Assembly (NCBI GenBank): GCA_029204225.1
Contig: CM055095.1
Location: 56,986,844-57,043,897 of the forward strand
Direction of reading: 5' to 3'
DNA: 57,054 nucleotides
Source: Diphasiastrum complanatum
Lineage: Eukaryota > Streptophyta > Lycopodiopsida > Lycopodiales > Lycopodiaceae
The number at the start of each line of letters is the position of its first letter. The first letter of the stretch is position 1. The notes below the pieces were generated by a model that searched no databases, had not been told where the DNA came from, and was given only the letters and a program-made list of their open reading frames with translations. Of the stretch, positions 33,901 to 38,285 are shown piece by piece. The translations under genes were made by a program, and so were the position numbers.

Positions 33901-34494
33901 ATAGCTTGTCTATATTCTCGTTTATAGAACATAAACGACCCTCTTGCCTCACTGTGGTCCTTATGTCCTTGCAAATGACATGTACAGCAGGCGTGTCTCT
34001 ATTGGCACTTACTTCATAGGCAGTAAAATCTCTGTGTACATGGTCTCCCTGATACAAAACTACTACTAGTAAATTCTTGTTATCATTAGCTGATTCACAA
34101 AAAAAATAACCATCAGATTATTGTTGTAAGAATTCTGGAAACCTGTAGGTGTATGTATATATTCTAGAGGTTATCCCTCACATTATCCTTGAACAGTAAG
34201 CTTGTTTATTTGCAATAACTTGGGTAACAATTCTGCAAACATCTGCGTATTGCAAAAAGATAAACTTAACAGCCCATGCTGGAACTTCTATCTCAAATTA
34301 GCAATCACATTCCTCTGCCCCTTGTATACCGTGGGGTTCTTTGAGGAAGACAGTGGATCAGACACAGCAACCTGATGATCCATTGTTTGCATATGCCTCC
34401 AAGCCAACCAGCCCATCCTTGTAGCGCCCCTATCCAGGATACCTCTCGCTCTAGCAGATGCGATCCAATTCATTGTCGCCTTTAATGAACCCAT
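4897..34494 (-). CDS. DER: Der/EngA-type double GTPase, nine-exon nuclear gene
   Basis: Inferred exons (minus strand): 34494-34330, 34048-33729, 23632-23408, 23179-22908, 12619-12426, 8273-8151, 7444-7259, 5580-5443, 5121-4897. They sum to 1848 nt, 615 residues, with every phase matching and GT-AG at each junction. The first GTPase domain has G1 GRPNVGKS (150-157), a switch region ending HMTRD (178-182), DTAG (199-202), NKAE (265-268) and SAETG (297-301). The second has GRPNVGKS (347-354), DTAGW (394-398), NKMD (464-467) and SALKG (505-509). A C-terminal KH-like domain carries KARPPTF. Tandem G domains plus a KH domain define the Der/EngA family, which acts in large-subunit ribosome biogenesis; plant homologues such as Arabidopsis At3g12080 are thought to be plastid proteins. 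The gene spans 29.6 kb because introns 2 and 4 are about 10 kb each and filled with retrotransposons. No coding exon is interrupted, so it is probably functional. Exon 1 is the weakest part. Confidence 0.9.
5443..5580 (-). CDS. DER: DER exon 8, G5 and start of the KH-like domain
   Basis: Forty-six codons from VDGVPLVFVSALKGRG to LNRWLAK, phase 0 at both ends (CATGACAG|GTG and GCGAAG|GTAGAA). SALKG is the G5 motif, and RLPTAQLNRWL is the helical link into the C-terminal KH-like domain. It has no usable start codon and was found by family order. Confidence 0.92.
5940..6990 (-). pseudogene. Copia gag-protease-integrase fragment in DER intron 7
   Basis: In minus-strand order there is a CCHC-like knuckle (CKYYRRTNHDIQDC, near 6550-6500), a protease-like LDSSATQHMT (near 6360-6325, from LDSGATQHM), and the integrase zinc-binding end 'HHECENCILEKHART' followed by HSDLRGPM (6120-5990). 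The order gag, PR, IN is Copia. The integrase core, reverse transcriptase and LTRs are absent, and stops break it. It lies in the same orientation as DER. Confidence 0.8.
7259..7444 (-). CDS. DER: DER exon 7, G4 of second GTPase domain (NKMD)
   Basis: Sixty-two codons from ISKAKSSMRHSEAALARWV through the canonical G4 VNKMD to KILPQ. The boundaries are TATGACAG|ATA and CCCCAG|GTTTAC, both phase 0. A Met codon inside the exon could be mistaken for a start. NKMD gives guanine specificity to the second domain. Confidence 0.92.
7491..7572 (+). repeat. Compound (CT)n(CA)n microsatellite
   Basis: About 20 CT units (7491-7530) pass directly into about 21 CA units. It sits in DER intron 6, just 5' of a LINE fragment. 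Confidence 0.97.
7600..7745 (+). pseudogene. LINE reverse transcriptase fragment
   Basis: Reads 'WKGKASLVNMERLCSRRYIKDADSKC', matching the block following the RT thumb in the other LINE copies here (RKGHTSLVHMERFC and GKGHASLVQLERLC). Only about 50 codons remain, inside DER intron 6 and opposite to the gene. Confidence 0.7.
7698..7802 (+). repeat. 51-bp tandem duplication
   Basis: TGTCCATTGATTAAAAC..TGGT(A)CACCCATGGTGAGTTATGCGTACCC occurs twice head to tail, with 3 or 4 differences. It lies at the 3' edge of the LINE fragment. Confidence 0.9.
8151..8273 (-). CDS. DER: DER exon 6, G3 of second GTPase domain
   Basis: Forty-one codons starting VDTAGWMQRSK and ending VLDAEE, bounded by TTGACAG|GTT and GAG|GTTATT, phase 0 at both ends. 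It has no ATG and is too short for ordinary ORF detection; I found it by looking for the missing DTAG motif between exons 5 and 7. The length and motif match the family. I am confident despite the weak GTTATT donor. Confidence 0.9.
8274..9480. other. DER intron 5, proximal part, no gene seen
   Basis: AT-rich intron sequence. No motif or sustained reading frame was recognised on either strand. Confidence 0.5.
9500..9896 (-). repeat. Decayed LTR (3' copy) of an old chromovirus
   Basis: On the minus strand a polypurine tract (AAAGGGGGGAGT) at about 9897-9908 leads into GTTATGGACACAC. The block is repeated at 10868-11202. The start resembles the AGTTATGGACTC of the younger chromovirus at 15264. 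The distal end is not defined. Confidence 0.6.
9900..10860 (-). pseudogene. Decayed chromovirus integrase C-terminus and chromodomain
   Basis: Minus-strand frames give YYGPFQILEKLRPVTYHL, then 'FLVSLLCSS', then a chromodomain VQFLFQWDGRPIDEATW (near 10430-10380). This is the standard end of a Ty3/Gypsy chromoviral polyprotein. Stops and frameshifts are frequent. The preceding polymerase is gone: only about 1 kb lies between the two LTR-like repeats. Confidence 0.75.
10868..11202 (-). repeat. Decayed LTR (5' copy) of the same chromovirus
   Basis: Matches 9560-9896 in order: CTCCAACTAAG, CCGATAGCTC, AACTCCTCTACAAGAAG, AAATTCAAAAATTAGGGCCCAA, GGAACCATGTA, GTCCATAACA. The copies differ by many substitutions, so the element is old. 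Confidence 0.7.
11480..12060 (+). other. Possible LTR-element 3' end
   Basis: 'CAAGGGGGTGAGAATGTTATGCCCCC' at 11579-11605 has the form of a pol 3' end with a polypurine tract leading into an LTR. No second copy was found in the window, so this is tentative. The sequence to 12425 is otherwise plain intron. Confidence 0.35.
12426..12619 (-). CDS. DER: DER exon 5, G1 of second GTPase domain
   Basis: Encodes the inter-domain linker, then LQLAIAGRPNVGKSTLLN and the switch region GLTRDAVRV, ending at CTG|GTAAAC in phase 0. Two acceptors 7 nt apart, TTTCAG and GATGCAG, precede it. The proximal one fits the phase-1 donor of exon 4 and the distal one fits the alternative phase-0 donor. The second P-loop is perfectly conserved, which shows this is a double GTPase and not an Era-type single one. 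Confidence 0.9.
12640..13790. other. DER intron 4, 3' part, no gene seen
   Basis: AT-rich, with a T/C-rich stretch near 13430-13660. ORFs are short and lack motifs. Confidence 0.5.
13791..13855 (+). repeat. (GA)n microsatellite
   Basis: About 32 AG units. A shorter run follows at 13890-13902. Confidence 0.97.
13990..14241 (+). repeat. 97-bp tandem repeat with telobox-like ends
   Basis: The unit starts GCATAAGTAATTAGTAAG at 14047 and 14144, and both copies end GTGTAGGTTTAGGGTTTAG. A third GGTTTAAGGTTTAGGG stretch precedes them. The plant telobox AAACCCTAA is present on the minus strand in each unit. The two copies differ at only a few bases. Confidence 0.9.
14273..14644 (-). pseudogene. Unrecognised degenerate coding fragment
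   Basis: One minus-strand frame of 124 codons has only two internal stops and strongly protein-like composition: LRIAVLLLHEKGTYTSE, ANFIWKVINCSFKSRS, then acidic EEWLEVEKYVETQRTVFKD and ERCWIQSYFPG. I do not recognise the family. A retrocopy or gene fragment carried by a transposon would fit. The HEKG|GTACAT segment might also be a donor site. Confidence 0.45.
14650..15258. other. Intron sequence, no gene seen
   Basis: No recognised motif. A further CCCTAAACCTAAACC stretch lies at about 14776-14790. Confidence 0.5.
15264..15706 (+). repeat. Left LTR of the chromovirus derivative
   Basis: 443 bp. It contains GGCTATAAGTAGGG (15512-15525), a plausible TATA box, and CT-rich sequence near the end. 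It ends CGTAACT, abutting the primer site. Confidence 0.95.
15707..15718 (+). other. Primer binding site, initiator-Met tRNA
   Basis: TGGTATCAGAGC directly follows the left LTR with no spacer. This matches the 3' end of plant tRNA-iMet, usual for plant LTR retrotransposons. Confidence 0.95.
16338..17942 (+). pseudogene. gag and aspartic protease with in-frame stops
   Basis: One frame runs 535 codons with two internal TAG stops (16839 and 17079). It includes a Pro-rich N-terminus (a likely real start is MAHSPTPSE at 16392), a gag core (LAALHLDGRAATWW, AMSLASTLQHKY), a zinc knuckle CFRCKSPDHFAHDC (near 17407-17450) and a protease active site LVDTSSTHSF (near 17680), where the usual DTGA/DSGA Gly is Ser. 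A single-base shift near 17890 moves the end of the protease (ANWFASLGAVTLDL) into another frame. gag would coat the RNA and protease would process it; both look inactive here. Confidence 0.9.
17939..18238 (+). pseudogene. Post-protease linker of the chromovirus
   Basis: Continues after the frameshift as QQTLTFVLDA, GIDSQGDFQLVTGKQFMRSLPKADDAALL, a block normally found between protease and RT in chromoviruses. It stops at 18236, where an RT would be expected to follow but does not. Confidence 0.7.
18239..19055 (+). CDS. Open frame replacing RT-integrase, ending in a chromodomain
   Basis: About 270 codons without a stop (DIETVYLGGIPTIAF to ALGLAAT). I recognise nothing in the first 195. The last part has 'YHSRRRRQIQFLVQWDGRPIEEATWEPI' (about 18853-18937), a chromodomain that in chromoviruses directs integration to heterochromatin. 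No YVDD, RNase H or integrase D,D-E motif is seen. The frame joins that of gag across stops. It is either cargo, or strongly diverged or shuffled polymerase sequence kept open by chance or by selection. Confidence 0.6.
19103..19544 (+). repeat. Right LTR of the chromovirus derivative
   Basis: 442 bp. It differs from the left LTR by about seven substitutions and one 1-bp gap, so the insertion is recent. A short purine run CCAGGGAG precedes it. Confidence 0.95.
19778..19840 (+). repeat. (CT)n microsatellite
   Basis: About 31 CT units followed by three CACATG units. Confidence 0.97.
19860..20175 (+). mobile_element. LINE 3' untranslated tail
   Basis: Matches the 3' ends of the LINE copies at 22520-22625 and 30890-31000 (minus): GGAGACGTTTTACACGCTCCCATGGTTACCACATACTTGACATGTACTT reduced to shared blocks, then TCTTATATGCC, the hairpin, ACATTAATAA and a TTCT-rich microsatellite. 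The coding part is absent. Confidence 0.8.
20118..20131 (+). other. LINE 3' hairpin, copy 1
   Basis: ATGCC-TTTT-GGCAT, 15 bp before ATTAATAA and the TTCT tail. Confidence 0.75.
20275..21470 (+). pseudogene. LINE ORF2 fragment: endonuclease and start of RT region
   Basis: Broken frames carry FRPKTRFVEGRRSGRIACLY (endonuclease, matching FRPFVRGKTCRGSGGVACLY at 29.4 kb), VLLMGDFNAK (catalytic, 20526-20555), HPHSGGHNVVDY and SDHSFLSLHLG (20870-20900). After these comes a post-endonuclease block. The RT palm is absent. An L1-type apurinic endonuclease would nick target DNA. Stops and shifts make it inactive. Confidence 0.85.
21480..22640 (+). mobile_element. ORF1-only LINE copy (no ORF2)
   Basis: A degraded ORF1 with coiled-coil-like NIYLKEDNIHLHSEQ, then KTWASLFTQD, KQKALNVHVRGIP (about 22000-22040), and the C-terminal half 'EALRQQSKLRATNIYLYEDLA' (to 22428). 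It runs straight into a 3' UTR with the family hairpin and a CT-rich tail, without any endonuclease or RT. ORF1 of this family matches 29665-30663. The structure resembles mammalian HAL1 half-LINEs, though it could be a simple internal deletion. Confidence 0.7.
22574..22587 (+). other. LINE 3' hairpin, copy 2
   Basis: ATGCC-TTCT-GGCAT, followed by ACATTAATG and a TC-rich tail. Confidence 0.75.
22908..23179 (-). CDS. DER: DER exon 4, G4/G5 of first GTPase domain
   Basis: Acceptor ACCGCAG|A completes Arg-237. The exon carries the WLRRYAK helix, G4-like LNKAE and G5 SAETGEG. The preferred donor is GCAG|GTACTT (phase 1) at 22908. An alternative donor AAAA|GTTGGT at 22897 (phase 0) would pair with the other acceptor of exon 5. 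Both combinations keep the frame, so the last few codons are unsettled. G4 here is NKAE rather than the canonical NKxD. Confidence 0.88.
23408..23632 (-). CDS. DER: DER exon 3, switch regions and G3 (DTAG)
   Basis: Acceptor TTCACAG|G completes the split Arg, followed by LTRRREALVYNTPDGHMTRD. The exon continues through the Walker B/G3 motif LDTAGLE to FLVDA, and ends GCGAG|GTACTT in phase 2. Bacterial Der has DTPGVTRD at the switch; NTPDGHMTRD is a recognisable variant. The exon is intact. Confidence 0.93.
23633..24900. other. DER intron 2, 3' part, no gene seen
   Basis: AT-rich. It includes two similar blocks around 24490-24620 ('AACATTCTTGC..TA..TATG..GCTATGG..AATGCAAATAC'), perhaps a small duplication. 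Confidence 0.5.
24908..24962 (+). repeat. (GA)n microsatellite at a LINE 3' end
   Basis: About 26 GA units. On the minus strand it forms the (TC)n tail that follows (TAA)n at the 3' end of LINE A. Confidence 0.95.
24993..25006 (-). other. LINE 3' hairpin, copy of LINE A
   Basis: Minus strand GTACC-TTTG-GGTAC, extendable by one T-A pair, followed by GACGTTAATAATAATAAT. Confidence 0.75.
25198..25728 (-). pseudogene. LINE A ORF2 C-terminus with zinc-binding domain
   Basis: Reads YLTYLCSLEFGTGYELVTGRY, then CQLCSLHEMEDEFHFIFRCPVYYEIRG, the CX2C...HX4-5C zinc-binding domain found after RT in many plant LINEs, and a low-complexity Ser/Arg/Thr end (THYFQLTRS, stop). Together with the upstream parts it belongs to the element running 30885 to about 24960. 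About 125 residues before it are missing, replaced by the LTR fragment. Confidence 0.85.
25729..27190 (+). mobile_element. LTR retrotransposon 5' fragment inside LINE A
   Basis: About 300 bp of LTR-like sequence (TATA-like CTCTATATCAGG near 25951) ends ATTACACT against a tRNA-iMet primer site at 26029-26040 (TGGTATCAGAGC). A 900-bp leader follows, then the start of a gag-like ORF. It is cut off at about 27190, where LINE A resumes. The orientation is opposite to LINE A and DER. Confidence 0.75.
26932..27190 (+). pseudogene. Truncated gag-like N-terminus
   Basis: MTTPQGPDQPPERGFDELET, then an acidic, helical stretch (FAEELDELVTKEQFLQLV) for about 85 codons before the junction with LINE sequence. 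It lacks zinc knuckles because of truncation. The family is not determined. Confidence 0.55.
27184..27792 (-). pseudogene. LINE A reverse transcriptase, C-terminal half
   Basis: Carries SFALYIDDLERIIQEE, the catalytic LLYADDVVLLSS (near 27620), TKIMVFNT, SYTYLGVLFSG and KGHTSLVHMERFC. A frameshift at about 27750 separates it from the preceding frame. It ends at the LTR-fragment junction. Confidence 0.9.
27663..29190 (-). pseudogene. LINE A endonuclease C-terminus and RT N-terminal half
   Basis: Begins with LLAGDFNAR (near 29190-29165), continues HGGGHNVVDY and ISDHSLLRLSLG (endonuclease end), then RT blocks 'FHPILKAGDP', YRTIMIGHTLAKIY, GFRPGYSTSDQIFILR and FVDFRKAFDS. It then skips about 35 residues to TIGVKQGCPLSP. 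The missing segment between RT motifs A and B, plus the downstream frameshift, make the polymerase inactive. The start at 29099 is only an internal Met. Confidence 0.9.
29230..29616 (-). pseudogene. LINE A endonuclease N-terminus
   Basis: MRLGFWNCNGFLSSSS, ILLLAETHESLYH, 'RPFVRGKTCRGSGGVACLYR' and ICY-like MAVCYFAPQ give the first half of an L1-type endonuclease, with the catalytic Asn/Glu motifs. A stop after GGDPF separates it from the GDFNAR part. Confidence 0.88.
29665..30663 (-). CDS. LINE A ORF1 protein
   Basis: Starts MAPKKKGGAPTPPP (ATGG context at 30663; an upstream in-frame Met at 30687 is less likely). It has a Pro/Ser-rich N-terminus, a coiled coil about 85-150 (VKERVEQLEQENVYLKQRL), then KKALNIRVRGI and a C-terminal block with 'LRTKLKGTFIYMDDDL' and ARKKIIHEAKEKGQRVVF. 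This is the layout of L1-type ORF1p, an RNA-binding chaperone that trimerises by the coiled coil. It is intact to LLSH, unlike ORF2, so this insertion is fairly young. Confidence 0.85.
   Translation of the reverse strand: MAPKKKGGAPTPPPLFTSSPPPSPEREGDAISPTAIPPLAALEGITDAPSIFIDNPLAITETHQLSTVDYTPSKPIESLYAYDIGFIRNEILGIKKQLHFCEMANGKLALDLVGVKERVEQLEQENVYLKQRLAEHVPSSDETSNKISCLEKQVEETKTWATLFKPDDMGNKLSSLAKQVEETTSILKQGNHPHISASMMDNNLETVLDEQARRAKKALNIRVRGIANGGKPIDEATDLLVSKLSHVVDGFDTAWRSKFDDNVLFVKFRSLQHHNAALQLRTKLKGTFIYMDDDLTNTQWLARKKIIHEAKEKGQRVVFIDGKPRYFDLLSH
30664..30885 (-). other. LINE A 5' UTR
   Basis: GC-rich, with repeats of 'GACCTGTACCGCTCCT' and 'GGCGATGGCT/GCGATGGCT' short units. It directly follows the 3' tail of LINE B. 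It probably carries the internal promoter. Confidence 0.6.
30886..32939 (-). pseudogene. LINE B: internally deleted RT, C-terminus and 3' tail
   Basis: Minus-strand order: pre-RT block, jump to STIGVKHGCSLSPTL, YIDELERVIE, LLYADDLVLLSS (near 32545), TKVMVFNTF, SYTYLG, GKGHASLVQLERLC, then a C-terminal region with 'CPVYYEIRGTYHCLF' (31500-31450). A 3' UTR with the family hairpin at 30896-30909 follows. RT motifs before B are deleted, and frames break near 32250 and repeatedly after it. Confidence 0.88.
30896..30909 (-). other. LINE 3' hairpin, copy of LINE B
   Basis: Minus strand ATACC-TTTT-GGTAT, followed by GGAAAAGACATTAATAAG. Confidence 0.75.
32940..33200 (-). pseudogene. Another LINE C-terminal fragment
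   Basis: Frames give 'HGQLGVKPLF' and HFLEFDLARHPRLP, aligning with WQGQLWVKLDYYMTHFLELDIVGFP of LINE B. It joins LINE B's head, so two copies are fused here. Confidence 0.5.
33201..33728. other. DER intron 2, 5' part, no gene seen
   Basis: AT-rich intron sequence next to the exon 2 donor. Nothing was recognised. Confidence 0.5.
33729..34048 (-). CDS. DER: DER exon 2, linker and G1 of first GTPase domain
   Basis: Encodes a variable N-terminal linker, then the P-loop GRPNVGKSALFN. It ends AACAG|GTGAGA in phase 2, so an Arg codon is split across a 10.1-kb intron. The linker is polar and likely disordered. The acceptor TTTTGTATCAG precedes GGAGACC. A second possible acceptor (GAATCAG, about 40 nt upstream) is out of phase with exon 1. 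Confidence 0.85.
34330..34494 (-). CDS. DER: DER exon 1 (proposed start, possible transit peptide)
   Basis: Fifty-five codons beginning MGSLKATMNWIASARARG, rich in Arg, Ser and Ala and poor in acidic residues in the first 35 positions, as expected for an organelle-targeting peptide. I chose it because an ACG|GTATAC donor closes it in phase 0 and the next exon's TATCAG|GGA acceptor is also phase 0, making a 281-bp intron. The whole gene then comes to an exact multiple of three. A (CT)n tract and an 11-codon upstream ORF lie just 5'. The exon shows no conserved motif, so the true start could lie elsewhere. Confidence 0.5.
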
Positions 34495-34502
34495 TCATTC
34501 AT

Positions 34503-34538
34503 TCACAAAATCCTGGACCTCCGCACCATTGTAGCCAT
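34503..34538 (-). other. Short upstream ORF in the proposed DER leader
   Basis: An ATG at 34538 opens 11 codons (MATMVRRSRIL) and stops at TGA just before the proposed DER ATG at 34494. The two are in different frames. The peptide itself looks basic and targeting-like, so an indel or a mis-set start is also possible. Confidence 0.4.
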
Positions 34539-34592
34539 CCTCCAAAAGCTGTGAGCTGAGATCTATGGAGAAGTGAGGAGGATGTAAGTGGG

Positions 34593-34593
<1 letters not shown>

Positions 34594-34653
<60 letters not shown>
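34594..34653 (+). repeat. (CT)n microsatellite in the DER leader or promoter
   Basis: About 30 CT units, reading as (GA)n on the gene's strand, about 100 bp upstream of the proposed start codon. Such tracts are common near plant transcription start sites, but this genome also has many intronic ones. Confidence 0.9.
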
Positions 34654-34658
<5 letters not shown>

Positions 34659-34739
34659 GGTCTAGTAACCCTAACCCTAGTTGTAGTCCGCCCTCAAAAG
34701 TTAGTAAGAACATACCAAAATACTAAAATAACAATTAAT

Positions 34740-34973
34740 ACTCCTCTAGCCATCTTGCTAACATCAAACACACCAAATTGCAAACCATAGATTGCATTCA
34801 AGACAATTTTGATTCAGAACACAAAATAAACTCATTTTCTATTCGTGCTCCAAACTTACAATGTTTCCATAACAGCTGTAGTATGTTCATAGCCTGCAAA
34901 CAAACGATGTGATAACTAGTCTCTCTCTCTCTCTCTGGAAAGCATTCCATTGTTTACACTCCCACATCTGCAG

Positions 34974-35009
<36 letters not shown>

Positions 35010-35560
35010 GCAATGCATTGCTGATATGATCACAAATGAATGGCAAATATAACCTCTTATGAAGCTTGAAGCTGGAAGCAAGAGATAACCGAGAAACTCT
35101 GAATTGTAGTATTCAAGGCAATCAAACTTACCTACAGTTGCTCTTATCCTCAAGCACCCGCGCTGCCTGCTTCCTCCCCGTTGCTCCAACACATCCACAC
35201 CATCTCTCCAGGTTTCATGGCTGCCCACTTCATCAACTCATTACACCCACAACACAACAAGCTCCAAGCTCTCAATAAACAAAGACCTCACTTCCGGGGA
35301 TTGTGTTGTCAACCCTAAACTGCAGTGTTGTGTCTCCAGAGAATGCACAATGCTTCTTCTCATCCAAATGGAAACGCTTATAGCTATGTTCAATCTACTA
35401 ATCTAAATCAAACAAAAGCAATGTCAGCAATCTGTCCTTGAAAGAAAGAAAGAAATAGAAATCTATGAACTCCTACGTAGATTTCTTGCTCCCTGCCATA
35501 TCCCTCCCACATGAATCTGTGCTGCAGCAGCAGCAGCAGCAGCAGTTTGATCTGCATAGA
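34740..35560. other. Upstream region of DER, no gene seen
   Basis: AT-rich sequence with two more CT tracts (34920-34937 and 34977-35006) and a short CAG run (35523-35544). It probably contains the DER promoter, but I see no convincing TATA box. ORFs here are made by repeats. Confidence 0.5.
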
Positions 35561-35576
35561 TCTCTAGAGCTCTGAG

Positions 35577-35880
35577 TGCTCGGAGAACCGGCAAAGAAAA
35601 GGAATGGAATCGACATTTATTTTTATCAATAGGCATCATGAAAATTTTGAAGATCTTTTTATTATGAGTAATGGTTTTCAAAAAATCAAGAAGCTCTAAA
35701 AATGTAAGGTTTTTCGAGCACCCTGGCCCCGGTCTCTCTCGCTCGTGGTGCTCGGGAAAAACGACAAAGTATAGGAATGAAATCAAAATAATTTTCGAGA
35801 ATTGATATCGTGAAATTCTTAACAATTTTTATATAAGCATATGGGTGAATAATAGTCCTCAAGAAACCAAGAAGCTTCTG
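35577..35880 (+). repeat. Diverged tandem duplication, 172-bp period
   Basis: Two copies begin TGCTCGG at 35577 and 35749 and stay in register to AATCAAGAAGCTC / AACCAAGAAGCTTC. They share the order 'CG-CAAAG, AGGAATG-AATC, CATGAAAATT or CGTGAAATTC'. The second copy starts in a C/T-rich segment. No protein is evident. Confidence 0.7.
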
Positions 35881-35889
35881 TTGAGCCTT

Positions 35890-36333
35890 CAAGACATTGC
35901 CCTGAGTTTTGCCGCAGCCCAGTGTCATCGCACCACGTGGCACAGGCAGGGGCATCCAAAAATTTGAAATGTGCCGGTCAAAAACGAGGGGGCGCTGCTG
36001 GTTTTCGCAGGCAGGCACGCTACGCAGTCCTGGGCAGCGGCCGCAGGATGGGTGCCAGGCAACTGCAAGGTGGGAGCATTGGGCAGCTCAGGGAACGGCG
36101 CCGGGGGCACCTCCACGCCTAGGCACGCACACGTAAGTCTATGACAAAGTTTGCCTATATATTCCCTCTCAGTAATCCCATAAAGACGCTTATGGGATAA
36201 ATTTTGGTTGCCCGGACACGTGGCGCCCAGGCATCCAATTTAAAAAGTAAATAAAAACGTGTGGTTTGTGGTGAAGTTGGGGCCAAAATAGGCAGTGCTT
36301 TGAAGATGCAGGGCTCCCCGTCCCCCTTCTCCC
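35890..36333 (+). other. GC-rich probable LINE 5' UTR
   Basis: CpG-rich block (GGCAGCGGCCGCAGG, CGGCGCCGGGGGC) directly before an ORF1-like start at 36334. It contrasts with AT-rich surroundings and is comparable with the GC-rich leader of LINE A. Confidence 0.5.
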
Positions 36334-36525
36334 ATGGCCTCTGATCTGAAAACTCCATCGGCTCCTATTTTACCTCTCCCTAATCTATGTACCCCTTCAA
36401 AAGCTTTCGAGCAATATGTTTTTACCTATCTTGATCAACTAGGGATTGAACTCCACACTAGGAAGAAGGATATAATGCAGCTCCATGTAACAATCCAATC
36501 CATGTCAGAAGAGTGGGACAAGTGA
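36334..36525 (+). pseudogene. LINE ORF1 N-terminal fragment
   Basis: MASDLKTPSAPILPLPN and a following helical stretch of 63 codons, then a stop. The position before the endonuclease at 36725 and the Pro-rich start suggest ORF1. Similarity to LINE A ORF1 is weak. Confidence 0.45.
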
Positions 36526-36724
36526 GAGGTATAATCATTTTACTAGAAGAAACATTAATCAAACAAGGGGCTTGTCATCACCACGAAGCCCCAAGAACTA
36601 GAGAACAAAATCGAGAACCATCAAGACAAAGCATTATCACGGGCAACAGTTCTTAATAAGGAGTCTAACTTATATTCAGGTGATACAACGCTGCAAAACT
36701 ATCCAAGAGGCTAAGGCTCCAAGT

Positions 36725-37200
36725 AAATATGTGCCTTCATATTGGTTTATGGAACTATAATGGTATCCATTCCTCGGCTGCTGCATGAGACTTGGTAGAT
36801 TTTGTATCACAATGGAGCATTATGTTCTTTATAAAGAAACATGAGAGTCAATACATAGGATTAATAGATTTTCAAGGAATTGTTTGGGACTTGGTTTTCG
36901 GTCAAAAACTAGGTTTGTGGGTGGTAGAGAATCAAGTGGAATTGTGTGCTTATATAGAGATTCACTATAGTCTATGGTGCAGGTGGTTAGATAAGATGAG
37001 TATGCACGTTATCTTTAAATCTTATTATTGGGTAGACATACTGGAAAGGACCGAGATATTTACATTGTGGCTTGTTACTTTCCTCTTGAGACATCAATCT
37101 TTTCAGATAGTATGGGTTTTGAATATATTGATTAATCCTCATGGACATGACCCTCGACCCAAGCACCATGCGCAAAATAGAAAGTTTGATCCAAGTGTCA
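36725..37200 (+). pseudogene. LINE endonuclease fragment
   Basis: CLHIGLWNYNGIHSSAAA, stop, DLVDFVSQWSIMFF, KKHES matches the endonuclease start at 29616 (LGFWNCNGFLSSSSAGDFTDFISKCDILLLAETHES). It decays downstream. Confidence 0.75.
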
Positions 37201-37249
37201 ATTTTGCATGATGATTTACCATATGACAAATCATCCTCACACAAGGTGT

Positions 37250-37959
37250 TATTCTATTTTCAGCAGTTCTGCTCCAATCTTGCAGAGGCAAGGGCCCTCC
37301 CATGCTATTCTCACGGCACTCCCTTAGGCCGAGTTGTACGTACCTCATACTTTTGTCATGGATACTATGTGGGGGTTTCACCCACTAAAACCCTCCTACC
37401 ATGACAAGGCTAGTGCCATACACTAACAGTGCATAGGCTTTGCGTGGGAAACGCATCCCCTCATGAGGTGCCTCCTACTCATCTCCAAAGCTAACACTTG
37501 ACCACCCACTATGTGATGGCCCTTGGTGCCAGTCAAGCCTTTTGGGTTGCACCGAGACAGCAGAAATGCAGAGCAAGCTTGTGCAGGCCTACGGATTTGC
37601 TGAGATGGCCACATTCTTGTGAAGCTTTTGTCTAAGTTTTTGGATCAAACAAGCAAGCTAAGGATCAGACCAAAAGTGTCCATACAGGTCTAGGTGCCCT
37701 AACTACCCTCATTCAAAAGGCTATAGATTTTAATTGGCTCATCCAATTGGTTTGAAAAAAATTGTATTAGAAACTAGACTTTTCTAGCTTTTTATCAAGC
37801 TATCTAGCATAGATTTGGGATCTAACTTGGAGGAGAACCAAACCATCAAAATTGGTTGTACCTCACGTGTGTCTAAGCACTGAATTGCATAGCCTCGAGC
37901 GTCTATATAGCTACTTATTGTCGGAAAAAAAAAAACTTACGAGAATAAAGATGGAAAAT
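37250..37959. other. No gene seen
   Basis: Sequence between two parts of the same LINE relic. It includes a C-rich 'CACTAAAACCCTCCTACC' stretch. No motif was found. Confidence 0.45.
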
Positions 37960-38285
37960 GCAGCGTGATTGACCATCTCTTAAGTGCATCCTCTAATTCC
38001 TTTTGGAGATAGTTCCTCCCTCGCACCTAACCTCCCCCTTTGAATGACTTAGAGGCCAGACTCCTGATTCACTTCTCTGATATTCTTGCACCCATTTTGT
38101 CCAACATGCTTCACCAGTCGGTGATATCTAGTGTTCTTCTTACTCATTACACCAATATGATCCAACCAATTTACAAAAGTGGTGACCATATGAGCCCAAA
38201 AAACTACTACACTATTATGATAGGCCATATTGTGGAAAAACTCTACGACACTATCCTCTGGACCATAGAAGGTTTACTCAGAGGA
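37960..38285 (+). pseudogene. LINE RT N-terminal fragment
   Basis: IQPIYKSGDHMSPKNYYTIMIGHIVEKLYDTIL aligns, as shorter blocks, with HPILKAGDP and YRTIMIGHTLAKIYGSIL of LINE A. Frames are broken. It ends at about 38285, where another element begins. Confidence 0.8.
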
